Shown piece by piece: positions 27,069 through 35,297 of a stretch of 45,457 nt of DNA. Made by a program: the position numbers and the translations under genes. Below the pieces are notes generated by a model. The model searched no databases and was not told the origin of the DNA. It saw only the letters and a list, made by a program, of their open reading frames with translations. Location: assembly GCA_913060685.1 (NCBI GenBank), contig CAJXVQ010000003.1, positions 1 to 45,457 on the forward strand, written 5' to 3'. This DNA comes from an uncultured Verrucomicrobiales bacterium. GTDB taxonomy: Bacteria; Verrucomicrobiota; Verrucomicrobiia; Verrucomicrobiales; Akkermansiaceae. The number at the start of each line of letters is the position of its first letter. The first letter of the stretch is position 1.

Positions 27069-28253
27069 ATGATGAAGCACTCGATTTTCAACCCCTGCGT
27101 TCTTCTTTTCCTGCTCAACTCTTGCCTCGCCTCGACCGGCAGCGCGCGGGAAGCCCCCCTCTTTGACGGTAAAACCCTCAACGGTTGGACCGCTCTTCCC
27201 GGTGGCACTTGGACTGTCGAAAATGGAGCGATCGTTGGCAAGAGTCCCAAGAGCGAGAAACGGCACGGAATGCTCCTTTCCGACAAACAATACTCCGACT
27301 TCGTCGTCACCGCAAAATTCCGTGTGCTCTCGGGTGATAGCGGGTTCTACTTCCGCTCCGAGCGCGTTAAAAGCAATGTCAGCGTCAACGGCTTTCAGGT
27401 TGAGGTCGATAGCTCGCAAGAAACCGGGGGCCTCTATGAGACCGGCGGTCGGGCCTGGGTCCACAAACCCGGTGAGGAGGTCATTGGCAAGCGAAACTAC
27501 AAGCCCGGCGAATGGACGACCCTGGAACTCCGCGCTGTCGGACGCGATCTCGAAGTCAAAATCAATGACATCGTCACCTCAAAACTCACCAACGACAAAG
27601 GCCGTTTGAAAGGACACTTCGGGCTGCAGCTTCACGGCGGACAAGACATGCACGTAGAGTTCAAAGACATTGGTATTCGCGAGATCACGACCGGGACCGG
27701 GTTTGTCGAATTGTTCAACGGTAAGGACCTGACAGGCTGGAAAACCAGCGGGAATTGGGTCGTCGAAAAAGAGAACGTTATCACCCTAAAGCCACGCCCC
27801 GGTGAAAGCGGCTGGCAACGCTACGATGACTACCTGGCCACCGAACGGAAATACGGCGACTTTGTTCTCGATCTGGAATTCAAATTCGAGCCCACCGGAA
27901 ACTCAGGCGTCTTCATGCGGATCGGCGATCTTAAAAACCACGTCACCAGCGGATTCGAAGTCCAGATCCTCGATACCCACAATAAGAAAAAATTTGGGGC
28001 ACACGACTGCGGAGGCGTCATCGGAACTTCTCCTCCCAAAAAGATGGTGGTGAAACCTGCCGGCGAATGGAATCGCTATACCATTACCCTCAAGGGTTCA
28101 CTCCTCAAGGTCGTTCAAAACGATGTCCTCATTCAGGATCTTGATCTCTCCAAGACCGGCCTGAAAGACCGGCCTGCGAAAGGACACATCAGCTTTCAAG
28201 ATGAAGCCAAGAGAGTGTGGTATCGAAACGTCCGTATCAAAGAACTGAAATAA
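27069..28253 (+). CDS. secreted protein with two DUF1080 domains
   Basis: This 394-residue protein has a signal peptide (about 1-26) and two DUF1080 domains in tandem. The first covers about 28-205 (APLFDGKTLNGWTALPGGTW, GDSGFYFRSERV, VNGFQVEVDSS, HVEFKDIGIREI). The second covers about 212-394 ([54 protein letters not shown]). The domains are diverged, so this is an old fusion. It probably works on the same glycan as the neighbouring sulfatases (inference). It stands downstream of a 207-bp gap with nothing else recognisable and is followed by the repeat-rich gap. Confidence 0.9.
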   Translation: MMKHSIFNPCVLLFLLNSCLASTGSAREAPLFDGKTLNGWTALPGGTWTVENGAIVGKSPKSEKRHGMLLSDKQYSDFVVTAKFRVLSGDSGFYFRSERVKSNVSVNGFQVEVDSSQETGGLYETGGRAWVHKPGEEVIGKRNYKPGEWTTLELRAVGRDLEVKINDIVTSKLTNDKGRLKGHFGLQLHGGQDMHVEFKDIGIREITTGTGFVELFNGKDLTGWKTSGNWVVEKENVITLKPRPGESGWQRYDDYLATERKYGDFVLDLEFKFEPTGNSGVFMRIGDLKNHVTSGFEVQILDTHNKKKFGAHDCGGVIGTSPPKKMVVKPAGEWNRYTITLKGSLLKVVQNDVLIQDLDLSKTGLKDRPAKGHISFQDEAKRVWYRNVRIKELK

Positions 28254-28344
28254 GGGGCTATAAGTTTCAGGGAAGAGCAGCCGTTCCCACAATCATTCCA
28301 CCTTCCTTTGAGCCAAACCCTATGAGAGCAGTCGTGCAGACCGA

Positions 28345-28538
28345 TCCTCCAAGGCAGGGCTAGGGAGAAAAGCGGAGCAAACTGGTAGAACCACCATGGC
28401 GCTTAGCCCTTAGCGATTGGCTCTTAGCTTTCTCGCACCGGATTCAGGTCGACCGGGCTAAGAGCCAAATGCTAATAGCCGACGTCGTAAACCTTGTAGC
28501 TCCTTAGTTTCCCTGGCTGATCGCCCTGTCCTCCAAGG
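28345..28538. repeat. non-coding repeat element with inverted and direct repeats
   Basis: The gap 28254-28610 has no convincing gene. It contains a perfect 12-bp inverted repeat (TTGGCTCTTAGC at 28417-28428, GCTAAGAGCCAA at 28457-28468) with more TTAGC/GCTAA copies nearby. On the outside is a 10-bp direct repeat TCCTCCAAGG (28345-28354, 28529-28538), next to CAGGGC on one side and GCCCTG on the other. This looks like one or more dispersed intergenic repeats of the kind seen in Verrucomicrobiota and Planctomycetota. Similar TTAGC-rich repeats are, from memory, seen near four-helix-bundle (S23) genes, and one such gene lies at 40536. Confidence 0.6.
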
Positions 28539-28610
28539 GTGATTTGTGTCATTGCAAATGAAAGCCCAAGACCCAAGCTCCCGTTTTATTGAGTTCAAAC
28601 CGCTACACAC

Positions 28611-30458
28611 ATGCTCCGATTTCTTCTCCTATTTTGCTTCCTTCCTCTTGCAGCTTTCGCCGCAGACAAACCCAACATCCTCTGGATCACCACCGAAGAT
28701 AACGCCTCCCACTGGCTGGGCTGCTACGGCAATACCGATGCCCAAACCCCTCATCTCGACAAATTAGCCTCCCGCAGCACTCGTTTCACCGCGGCCTACT
28801 CAAACGCCCCGGTCTGCGCTGTCGCTCGCGCCACCATTCTCATGGGCCGATACTCGCCATCGATGGGGACGCAGCATATGCGCAGCCGCCATCGCATCCC
28901 GTCCGATCTTAAAACATACGTCCATCATCTCCGTGGAGCGGGTTACTATTGTTCCAACGCCTCCAAAACCGACTACAATTTCGATGGCAACGATAAGAAG
29001 CACTGGGATGATTGCTCCGGAAAGGCCCACTACAAGAATCGACCCGCTGATTCGCCCTTCTTTGCCATTTTTAACCTGACCTCATGCCACGAGAGCTCAC
29101 TCTTTCCTCCAAAATTCGAGAGAGCCCGGAAACAAGGCATGGTCCCCCCCAAAACCAGGTTGAACCCGGACACCCTCAACCTCCCGGGTCACCTTCCCGA
29201 CCTCCCCGAAGTTCGGCGTGATATCGCCCGCTATCACGACATCATGACTGCCACCGACAAGCAGATCGGCAAAATTCTCGCCCAACTCGAAAAAGACGGC
29301 CTCGCTGAAAACACCATCATTTTTTACTACGGCGACCACGGCGGGCCCACTCCCCGGGGAAAACGATACCTCCACGACAGCGGAGTCCGCATTCCCATGA
29401 TCGTTCACGTTCCCGAGAAATGGAAAGGCCTCTCCCCCTTCCAGTCCGGAAAATCCAGCGATGAAGTTGTCGCCTTCGTTGATCTCGCGCCCACCGTTAT
29501 TTCGCTCGCCGGACTGGATGATGACCCCAGGATGCAAGGCCGTCCCTTCCTTGGAAAAAACCGCGTGGAACCTGCCAAGAACCACTACGCCTTCCTCTTT
29601 GCCGACCGTTTCGATGAAATCTACGGCCTCCGTCGCGGCGTCACCGATGGACGCTACAAATACGTCCGCCACTTCACCCCCCACGTCTGGGCCGCACCCT
29701 ATTCCTTTTACCAATTTCAAATGCCCTCCTGGGTCGCTTGGCAGAAGGCCTGGAAAGACGGAAAACTCACCGGAGTGCATGCCTCACTTTGGGAAAATGA
29801 CCAACCCGTTGAAGAATTCTACGACACCAAAAGCGACCCTTGGGAAATCAAGAACCTCGCCAATGACCCGGCTTACACCAAACCCATCGAAGTCATGCGG
29901 GCCGCCCTCAAAGCCAAAATGATTGATATTCGTGACACCGCGGTCGTCCCTGAACCACTTTTCGCTTCGATTGCCGGAGAGCAAGCCATCGCCACCGCTG
30001 TTTCAGCCAAAGCCTTCCCCTTCAACGAATTGCTCGACCTCGCTTTCATCGCCTCGGCGCGCGATGAAAAATACCTGACCGCATTGCAGGAAGCCGCCCG
30101 GTCCACGAACCCCGTAAAACGCTACTGGGGCCTCAGCGGGCTTGTCACCTTGGGCGAAAAATCAGCACCCGCAAAAGGACTTCTCCTCAAGGCCTTAACT
30201 GATGCAAAAACCATCAACCGGGCTCAAGCAGCCCACGCACTCTATCGTATCGGCGAAAAGGATATCGCTCTCAAGGCCCTTTCCACCGAGCTCGCAAACG
30301 AGGCGCTTTCAGGGACAAACCAAGCTCTGATCATCAACACCTACATGCAAATTCGCGAGGTCAAGGCCATTCCCGACTCATGGATCCAAAGAGCCAAGAA
30401 AAGCAAGGGAGGACAGCCCAAGCTCAGCACTCTCGCTGAAAGCCTGAAAATTCTTTAG
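28611..30458 (+). CDS. secreted sulfatase with C-x-V-x-R motif and C-terminal helical-repeat domain
   Basis: This 615-residue protein has a signal peptide (about 1-18). The sulfatase domain (about 20-450) has TTEDNASHWLGCYGN and APVC69-A-V-A-R73-ATILMG, where the usual proline after Cys69 is valine. It also has GTQHMRSRHRIP, YYGDHGGPTPRGKRYLHDSG and FADRFDEIYGLRRGVTDGRYKYVRH. The last 150 residues (about 465-615) are paired helices (YWGLSGLVTLGEKSAPAKGLL, RAQAAHALYRIGEKDIALKAL) like HEAT repeats, an extension common in this sulfatase group. If the Cys cannot be matured, the enzyme may have another activity (phosphodiesterase-like) or no activity (inference). Confidence 0.9.
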   Translation: MLRFLLLFCFLPLAAFAADKPNILWITTEDNASHWLGCYGNTDAQTPHLDKLASRSTRFTAAYSNAPVCAVARATILMGRYSPSMGTQHMRSRHRIPSDLKTYVHHLRGAGYYCSNASKTDYNFDGNDKKHWDDCSGKAHYKNRPADSPFFAIFNLTSCHESSLFPPKFERARKQGMVPPKTRLNPDTLNLPGHLPDLPEVRRDIARYHDIMTATDKQIGKILAQLEKDGLAENTIIFYYGDHGGPTPRGKRYLHDSGVRIPMIVHVPEKWKGLSPFQSGKSSDEVVAFVDLAPTVISLAGLDDDPRMQGRPFLGKNRVEPAKNHYAFLFADRFDEIYGLRRGVTDGRYKYVRHFTPHVWAAPYSFYQFQMPSWVAWQKAWKDGKLTGVHASLWENDQPVEEFYDTKSDPWEIKNLANDPAYTKPIEVMRAALKAKMIDIRDTAVVPEPLFASIAGEQAIATAVSAKAFPFNELLDLAFIASARDEKYLTALQEAARSTNPVKRYWGLSGLVTLGEKSAPAKGLLLKALTDAKTINRAQAAHALYRIGEKDIALKALSTELANEALSGTNQALIINTYMQIREVKAIPDSWIQRAKKSKGGQPKLSTLAESLKIL

Positions 30459-30700
30459 GCCGTTTCCCAAAAATCCGTTCACAAGCCGAGGTCCTTATTT
30501 GCCGCTCAAGGCGCAATGAATGGAGTGAAATACCTCCTCGATTGAAAGGAATCACCGCATAGCCTCAAAAAAGCAGTGATCTGCCCAATCACCGCCTGTC
30601 AATCGATTCCTCTCTGATTTCCAATGAATTGATCGCATTTCATCAATGAATCGCTTAACTTGCTCCTTCCCATTCTTCTAATTGGGTTTATGGTAATTGC

Positions 30701-32656
30701 ATGATTGTACATGAATCATCCTCATATTTAAGAAGAGCGCAAGTCATACCCTCTTTCGCTTTCGCCCTTCTTTTACCCCTTTCACAAGCCCAAGGAGTCG
30801 ATCTCATCGATGACTTTGATGGCGTCGAACTCAATAATGCCGTCTGGGAAAGCACCGGCCCCAAAAGCCGGGCCGTCGCATCAGGCTCCCTCACCTTTTC
30901 CGGCGATGGCGGGAACTGGGCAAGTGGTGACATCTCCACAAATCAAAGATTCCTCATCCCTCCGGCCGGTGAAACAACCACCATCGCCTGGACTCTCGGA
31001 CCGGGTTCAATCATCGCCTCAACTGCCGACAATCGCGTGATCCGCTATCAAGTCGGCATCCACAGCGCCAATGAATCTTCCGAGCGTAAGGAACATTGGC
31101 TCAATACCACCGGCGGACTCTGGATTGACCTCGATGTCTTTGACTCAACCGTAACTGGCACGGCATCGGGGAATGCCTTCTACGCCGCTGATGACAAGGT
31201 CTCCCAAAGCCAGGCCACAACGCTCGGCGAGGTCAGCCTCGCCTGGAATTGGGAAACCGAAAACCACATCCTGAAACTCACTCTCACCGACACCGAATAC
31301 AGTTGGTTTGACGGGGACACCCTCCTCTATACCGATTCCTACGAAAACGCCGGCATTGATACTGAGTTCAATAATGGCTTCCGCGTCCTCGCTCTTGGTA
31401 TGAACTTCGATTCCGGGCGCGGCACCACCTCATTCGATAAAATCGAGATCCTCAATGCCTCCGAACCCGCCGGGGCCATCACGAGCTTTGCCTCGGACAA
31501 GGGACGCGCCTTCAGCGGACAGCAAATTACCCTGAGCTGGCTTTCGGACGAAGCCGCCACTCTCTCCATCGACCAAGAGATCGGCAATGTCGACGCCCTC
31601 ACCACCAACGGCGCCGGTCAGGTCAGCTTTGCCGCTCCCGAAGTCACCGAATCCACCAACATCAATTACACCCTCACCGCCGTGGTTGGAGGTGAAACAG
31701 TGGAACAGGTCACCTCCATTGAAATCCTCCCCACTCTTCCGATTAGCACCGAGAGCTTCACCGAAGAATTTGACGAAAGTTTCCTAGACGACGCCCTTTG
31801 GGGTCAGTCCGGCAACCAATCCCTCAGCTTTGAAAACGGCAAACTCAATTGCGCCGCCGATGGAACAGCCTGGAGCCACGGAGAAATCGAATCCCGGAAC
31901 ATCTTCCCTATTCCCGAAGGCACCAACACGACCACCATCACCTGGATTTACGGCCCCAGCACCGTCACTTTTGACAACGGCGATGGCACCGCCATCCGCG
32001 CCTTGATGGGAGTCTTCAGTGGCTATGAAGATGAAACCTACTCGAAACAACACTGGCAAAACGATGAAGGGGGCATTTGGCTCGACCTCAACACCATCGG
32101 CGAAACCCGCACCGATGGCGTCTCGGGCAGCATCCACGCAGCCAACGACACCAAAACCTACGAAAGTAATGCCGAAGTCGTAAGCAACGTCGATGTTCCC
32201 GACTGGAACTGGCAAACCGAAAATCATGAATTTTCCCTCGTCCTGAGTGCCACCGGTTTTACCTGGTTCAGCGGCACCACGGAACTCGGAGGCGGAAATT
32301 ACGCCGACTACAACATCGACACCGAGTTCGAGGCTGGCTTTGGCGTCATGGCGATGTGCGGAAACTCCAACGAAGGCCGTGGTGAAATGTCCATCGAATC
32401 CATCTCCCTCGATAACGGAGCCGTCCCCTTCAACCCGGAAATCATTGTCACCGACATTGGCTATGATCCCACCGCTCAAAGCCTGAGCCTAACCTGGACC
32501 TCCCGGGCCGACTCTTCATACACCGTCGAGCGCCTCGACGAGAACGGAATTTGGCAACTCGAGGCCGATGAACTGGAGGCCACCGGCCCAACCCGCTCGG
32601 CAGTCATCCCAAGCGTCCGCGGCGCAATCGGCATTTTCCGGGTGATTGAGGAATAG
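30701..32656 (+). CDS. large secreted protein with two diverged lectin-like domains
   Basis: This 651-residue protein has a signal peptide (about 15-32, FAFALLLPLSQAQG). Two homologous domains of about 210 residues follow: about 35-250 (IDDFDGVELNNAVWESTG ... HILKLTLTDTEYSWFDGDT ... GRGTTSFDKIEIL) and about 355-575 (EEFDESFLDDALWGQSGN ... HEFSLVLSATGFTWFSGTT ... GRGEMSIESISL). An Ig-like linker (about 260-350) separates them, and a C-terminal beta tail ends GIFRVIEE. The domains look like concanavalin-type jelly rolls, so glycan binding is plausible but not shown. The 242-bp gap before it has no visible gene. A terminator follows. Confidence 0.75.
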   Translation: MIVHESSSYLRRAQVIPSFAFALLLPLSQAQGVDLIDDFDGVELNNAVWESTGPKSRAVASGSLTFSGDGGNWASGDISTNQRFLIPPAGETTTIAWTLGPGSIIASTADNRVIRYQVGIHSANESSERKEHWLNTTGGLWIDLDVFDSTVTGTASGNAFYAADDKVSQSQATTLGEVSLAWNWETENHILKLTLTDTEYSWFDGDTLLYTDSYENAGIDTEFNNGFRVLALGMNFDSGRGTTSFDKIEILNASEPAGAITSFASDKGRAFSGQQITLSWLSDEAATLSIDQEIGNVDALTTNGAGQVSFAAPEVTESTNINYTLTAVVGGETVEQVTSIEILPTLPISTESFTEEFDESFLDDALWGQSGNQSLSFENGKLNCAADGTAWSHGEIESRNIFPIPEGTNTTTITWIYGPSTVTFDNGDGTAIRALMGVFSGYEDETYSKQHWQNDEGGIWLDLNTIGETRTDGVSGSIHAANDTKTYESNAEVVSNVDVPDWNWQTENHEFSLVLSATGFTWFSGTTELGGGNYADYNIDTEFEAGFGVMAMCGNSNEGRGEMSIESISLDNGAVPFNPEIIVTDIGYDPTAQSLSLTWTSRADSSYTVERLDENGIWQLEADELEATGPTRSAVIPSVRGAIGIFRVIEE

Positions 32657-32683
32657 CATCCCATTCGAACCCAACCTTTCCAG

Positions 32684-32720
32684 GGCGCTCCTTTCTCCAG
32701 GAAAGAAAGCGCCTTTTCTT
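32684..32720 (+). terminator. probable intrinsic terminator
   Basis: Stem GGCGCT (32684-32689) / AGCGCC (32708-32713), continued after a small internal loop by CTTTC/GAAAG, followed by TTTTCTT. It begins 28 bp after the stop of the 651-residue protein gene. Confidence 0.75.
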
Positions 32721-32734
32721 TGCCCGGATGAGAT

Positions 32735-32878
32735 TTAAGCCCCATGGAATCCAAGGGAACGCTGGGATCCCGGAACGAAAACCAGTAACGCCAATCCAAT
32801 CACCAAAGAACAGGTCAATCCATGAACCAGCCCTGTCATCCTTTGCGTGGATTCAATTTTCGGAAGCTCAGGAATCAT
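32735..32878 (-). CDS. possible 47-residue small membrane protein
   Basis: A short frame starts ATG at 32878 and stops at 32735. Its product begins MIPELPKIESTQRMTG and contains a strongly hydrophobic run (LTCSLVIGLALLVFVPG, about 21-37) that could be one membrane helix, then a short polar tail. It lies in the 314-bp gap between the terminator and the Ldh-family gene and would be divergent from the latter. I do not recognise a family, and there is no clear ribosome binding site. The rest of the gap (32657-32970) shows nothing else. Confidence 0.35.
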   Translation of the reverse strand: MIPELPKIESTQRMTGLVHGLTCSLVIGLALLVFVPGSQRSLGFHGA

Positions 32879-32970
32879 AACTCCCCGGAGTGATTCGCTG
32901 GAGAAGTCTTCCCGCTTGCCATCTTCACGAAAGAAGCCAGTCTCCCCCTCACTTAAAACCCGTCATACAA

Positions 32971-34050
32971 ATGAGCGAATTTCACGTAGTCCCAGCCGAT
33001 AAACATGATGAACTGGTCACCGCAGCCTATCAGGCCCGTGGCTACCATGCCGACGAATCCGCAATCGCCGCCCAGGTCTGTCAGGACGCCACGCGCCACG
33101 GAATCCGCACTCATAACGCCCTCAAAGCCCTCCACCTCGACCACCTCTTTGGCTCCGCCACCGGCGGCTGCGTTCCCGGTGCCGAGATTGAAATCGTCAA
33201 TGAACGCTTCAAGGCATCCGAAGTCTGGAACGCCCACAAAAAACTCGGACAAGCCGTCGCCGTCGCCGCCATCGACCGCTGCATCGAAATGGCCGACGAA
33301 TACGGCGTCGGCCAAGTCGCCATCGACAACGCCTTCCACTACCTCTGGGGCGGTGGTTACGTCATGAAAGCCGCCGAAAAAGGCTACATTGCCTACACCA
33401 ACTGCACCTCCACCCTCGCCGAAGTCGTTCCCTTCTTCGGAAAGCACCCCACTCTCGGCACCAATCCCCACTCCTGGGGCTTCCCGACCCAAGAGGCCAA
33501 CGGCTTCCCCATCGTCATCGACTGGGCCACCTCCACCGTCGCCATGGGCCGCGTCCAACAGCTCAAGCGCGAAGGCAAACCGCTCCCTCCCGGCGCCGCT
33601 GTCGATAAGGACGGAAACGAAACCCTCGACCCCAATGAAGTCGCGGCCCTCCTCCCCTTCGGAGCCCACAAAGGCTACGGCATGTGCCTCATCAACGAAC
33701 TCGTCGGCGGCTTCATCGGCGGGAACATCCCCACCGAGCGCGGTCGCGAGGGTGCCAAAACCACCTCCTGCTTCTACTTCCAGGTCATCCACCCCGATGC
33801 CTGGAGTAGCGGATCCTTCGTCCACGGCTCGCAATCCGCCAACATGAAGGCCGTTCTTGATGATGTCCTCGGTCATGGGAACGATAAGTGCCTCCTCCCC
33901 GGCCAAATCGAAGCCGGCTTCCGCAAACGGACCGATGCCGCCGGTGGCCTCCTCTTTTCCGCCGCCGAACTCGCCGAGTTCAAGGAACTCGCCGATGAAG
34001 TCGGGATTTCCGGCTGGGAACTCGAAAACTTTCCTGCCGAAGAAGCTTAA
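32971..34050 (+). CDS. Ldh-family NAD(P)-dependent 2-hydroxyacid dehydrogenase
   Basis: This 359-residue protein belongs to the malate/L-lactate (type 2)/ureidoglycolate dehydrogenase family, which oxidises 2-hydroxyacids without a Rossmann fold. Visible features are ATRHGIRTHNALKAL near residue 45 (the family's conserved HGxxxH region), VAIDNAFHYLWGGGYVMKAAEKG, GTNPHSWGFPTQEANGFPIVIDWATSTVAMG, GAHKGYGMCLINELVGG and the C-terminal ADEVGIS. ATG 32971 gives the standard family length; the frame is open to 32890 but the extra part looks non-coding. The zinc-ribbon gene follows 11 bp later. The substrate is not determined; a role in sugar-acid catabolism would fit the sulfatase cluster. Confidence 0.88.
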   Translation: MSEFHVVPADKHDELVTAAYQARGYHADESAIAAQVCQDATRHGIRTHNALKALHLDHLFGSATGGCVPGAEIEIVNERFKASEVWNAHKKLGQAVAVAAIDRCIEMADEYGVGQVAIDNAFHYLWGGGYVMKAAEKGYIAYTNCTSTLAEVVPFFGKHPTLGTNPHSWGFPTQEANGFPIVIDWATSTVAMGRVQQLKREGKPLPPGAAVDKDGNETLDPNEVAALLPFGAHKGYGMCLINELVGGFIGGNIPTERGREGAKTTSCFYFQVIHPDAWSSGSFVHGSQSANMKAVLDDVLGHGNDKCLLPGQIEAGFRKRTDAAGGLLFSAAELAEFKELADEVGISGWELENFPAEEA

Positions 34051-34061
34051 ATTTTACTCCC

Positions 34062-34340
34062 ATGCCAAACTACGACTACAAATGCGAAAAGTGTGACCAA
34101 GTCTTTGAGATCTTTCAGAGCATGAATGACCCCAAACTCACCGACTGCCCAAAGGAAGACTGTGACGGCCAGGTCAAACGCCTCCTCGGCACCGGAGCCG
34201 GGATCATCTTCAAGGGCTCCGGCTTCTACCAGACCGACTACCGCTCCGATTCCTACAAAGCCGGCGAAAAGAAAGACTCCGAAGCCAGCGCTCCCAAAAA
34301 GGAAAAATCAGAAAAAAAAGAATCCAAATCCTCCGACTAA
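34062..34340 (+). CDS. FmdB-family zinc-ribbon protein
   Basis: This 92-residue protein starts MPNYDYKCEKCDQVFEIFQS, the hallmark of FmdB-type regulatory zinc ribbons. Cys8, Cys11, Cys29 and Cys34 are the probable zinc ligands. It continues with GQVKRLLGTGAGIIFKGSGFYQTDYRS, also typical of the family, and ends in a Lys/Glu/Ser-rich disordered tail (about 65-92). Its role is unknown in general. It lies 11 bp after the Ldh-family gene, so it is probably in the same transcript. Confidence 0.92.
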   Translation: MPNYDYKCEKCDQVFEIFQSMNDPKLTDCPKEDCDGQVKRLLGTGAGIIFKGSGFYQTDYRSDSYKAGEKKDSEASAPKKEKSEKKESKSSD

Positions 34341-34351
34341 CGCCCCCCCAA

Positions 34352-34379
34352 GGAAGGACCTTCTCGAGAGCGTCCTTCC
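34352..34379. other. stem-loop without T tract
   Basis: An 8-bp perfect inverted repeat (GGAAGGAC / GTCCTTCC) with a 12-base loop lies 11 bp after the zinc-ribbon stop. It could end or stabilise that transcript, but there is no T run. Confidence 0.35.
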
Positions 34380-34453
34380 CTCCGAGCCCCGAAATCTTTC
34401 ATCCCCGGGCTTGCGAGCTTGTCACCCTTGAAATCATCCCCAAAGCTAAACTC

Positions 34454-35098
34454 ATGAAACGATTTTTCATCCTCTTCACCCTCGCCTTCGTCGGCGCCCT
34501 GGGCTTCGGAATCTACCAGAGTTTCCAAAGCCAGAATCTCGACGATATTGCCGGTCGCAAGGAGGAGGATCGCCAGCGCAATCCCTCCAGCGTCCCCAAG
34601 CTCATCGAACTTGCCGCCAAAACCCGGAACGGCGTCACCATCACCGAGCGCCAGATCAACACCTGGCTCGCCAACACCCTCAAAGCCCGTCAGGAAGGCC
34701 TCCTCGCTGATCATGTCGAAATGAAAGGCGTCTGGGTCCGCTTTGATGAAGAAGATGGCGGCCGTGCCGAAATCATCATCGAGCGCGAAATCAAAGGATA
34801 TCCGCAAACCGTCTCCATGTTCGTCCGCATCGAGCGGAAGAAGAAAGAAGACGGCACCTTCACCACCTACGTCCACAAAGACGGAGGCCGCCTCTGGGGC
34901 CTTCTCGCCGTCGGCGGGAGATTCGGACAAGCCCGCGTTCCGCAGGGCTTCCTTTTCTTCACTCAGGATGCCTTCGCCGCCCTTGGCGAACTCTTCGAAC
35001 AAGAACTCGCCTGGATGCAAGACGAGATCACGAGCCGTGGCGGAGGCCGCATCCTCTTCGAAGACGGCCAGATGCGCATCGATTTTCAAAAGGACTGA
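34454..35098 (+). CDS. hypothetical membrane-anchored protein
   Basis: This 214-residue protein has an N-terminal hydrophobic segment (about 4-20, FFILFTLAFVGALGFGIY) that acts as a membrane anchor or signal. The rest is soluble, with a helix starting TRNGVTITERQINTWLANTL (about 57-76) and a beta-rich domain (about 85-170, RAEIIIEREIKGYPQTVSMFVRIER). The ITERQINTWLA pattern resembles lipid-binding-type periplasmic proteins with a short helix followed by a beta sheet, but I cannot name a family. It overlaps the convergent small zinc-ribbon gene by 13 bp. Confidence 0.72.
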   Translation: MKRFFILFTLAFVGALGFGIYQSFQSQNLDDIAGRKEEDRQRNPSSVPKLIELAAKTRNGVTITERQINTWLANTLKARQEGLLADHVEMKGVWVRFDEEDGGRAEIIIEREIKGYPQTVSMFVRIERKKKEDGTFTTYVHKDGGRLWGLLAVGGRFGQARVPQGFLFFTQDAFAALGELFEQELAWMQDEITSRGGGRILFEDGQMRIDFQKD

Positions 35099-35256
35099 TT
35101 TTCGGGGTTTCGGAAGTTCCCAGTCTCCCCTGCGTGAGCGACATCCACCTCCAGCATTCCCTGCATCGTCTCACGCGGAGCCGGACCGTCACACTTCGGG
35201 CAATCACTCACCCCATACCGATCAATCGGAAAACCACACCCCGGACACTCACGCAT
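35086..35256 (-). CDS. small 56-residue zinc-ribbon protein
   Basis: A short frame from ATG 35256 to TGA 35086 encodes a protein beginning MRECPGCGFPIDRYGVSDCP. Cys4/Cys7 and Cys19/Cys22 form two CxxC knuckles of a zinc ribbon or rubredoxin-like site, with the spacing usual for tiny zinc ribbons. The rest (23-56) is polar, without a clear domain. It lies 41 bp downstream of the HGSNAT-like acyltransferase gene on the same strand, probably in one transcript, and overlaps the convergent gene's end by 13 bp. Two well-placed Cys pairs in 56 codons are unlikely by chance. Confidence 0.72.
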   Translation of the reverse strand: MRECPGCGFPIDRYGVSDCPKCDGPAPRETMQGMLEVDVAHAGETGNFRNPENQSF

Positions 35257-35297
35257 CCGGCTGTCTTATCTCACTTCCACCCGAAAGAAAAGTATCC

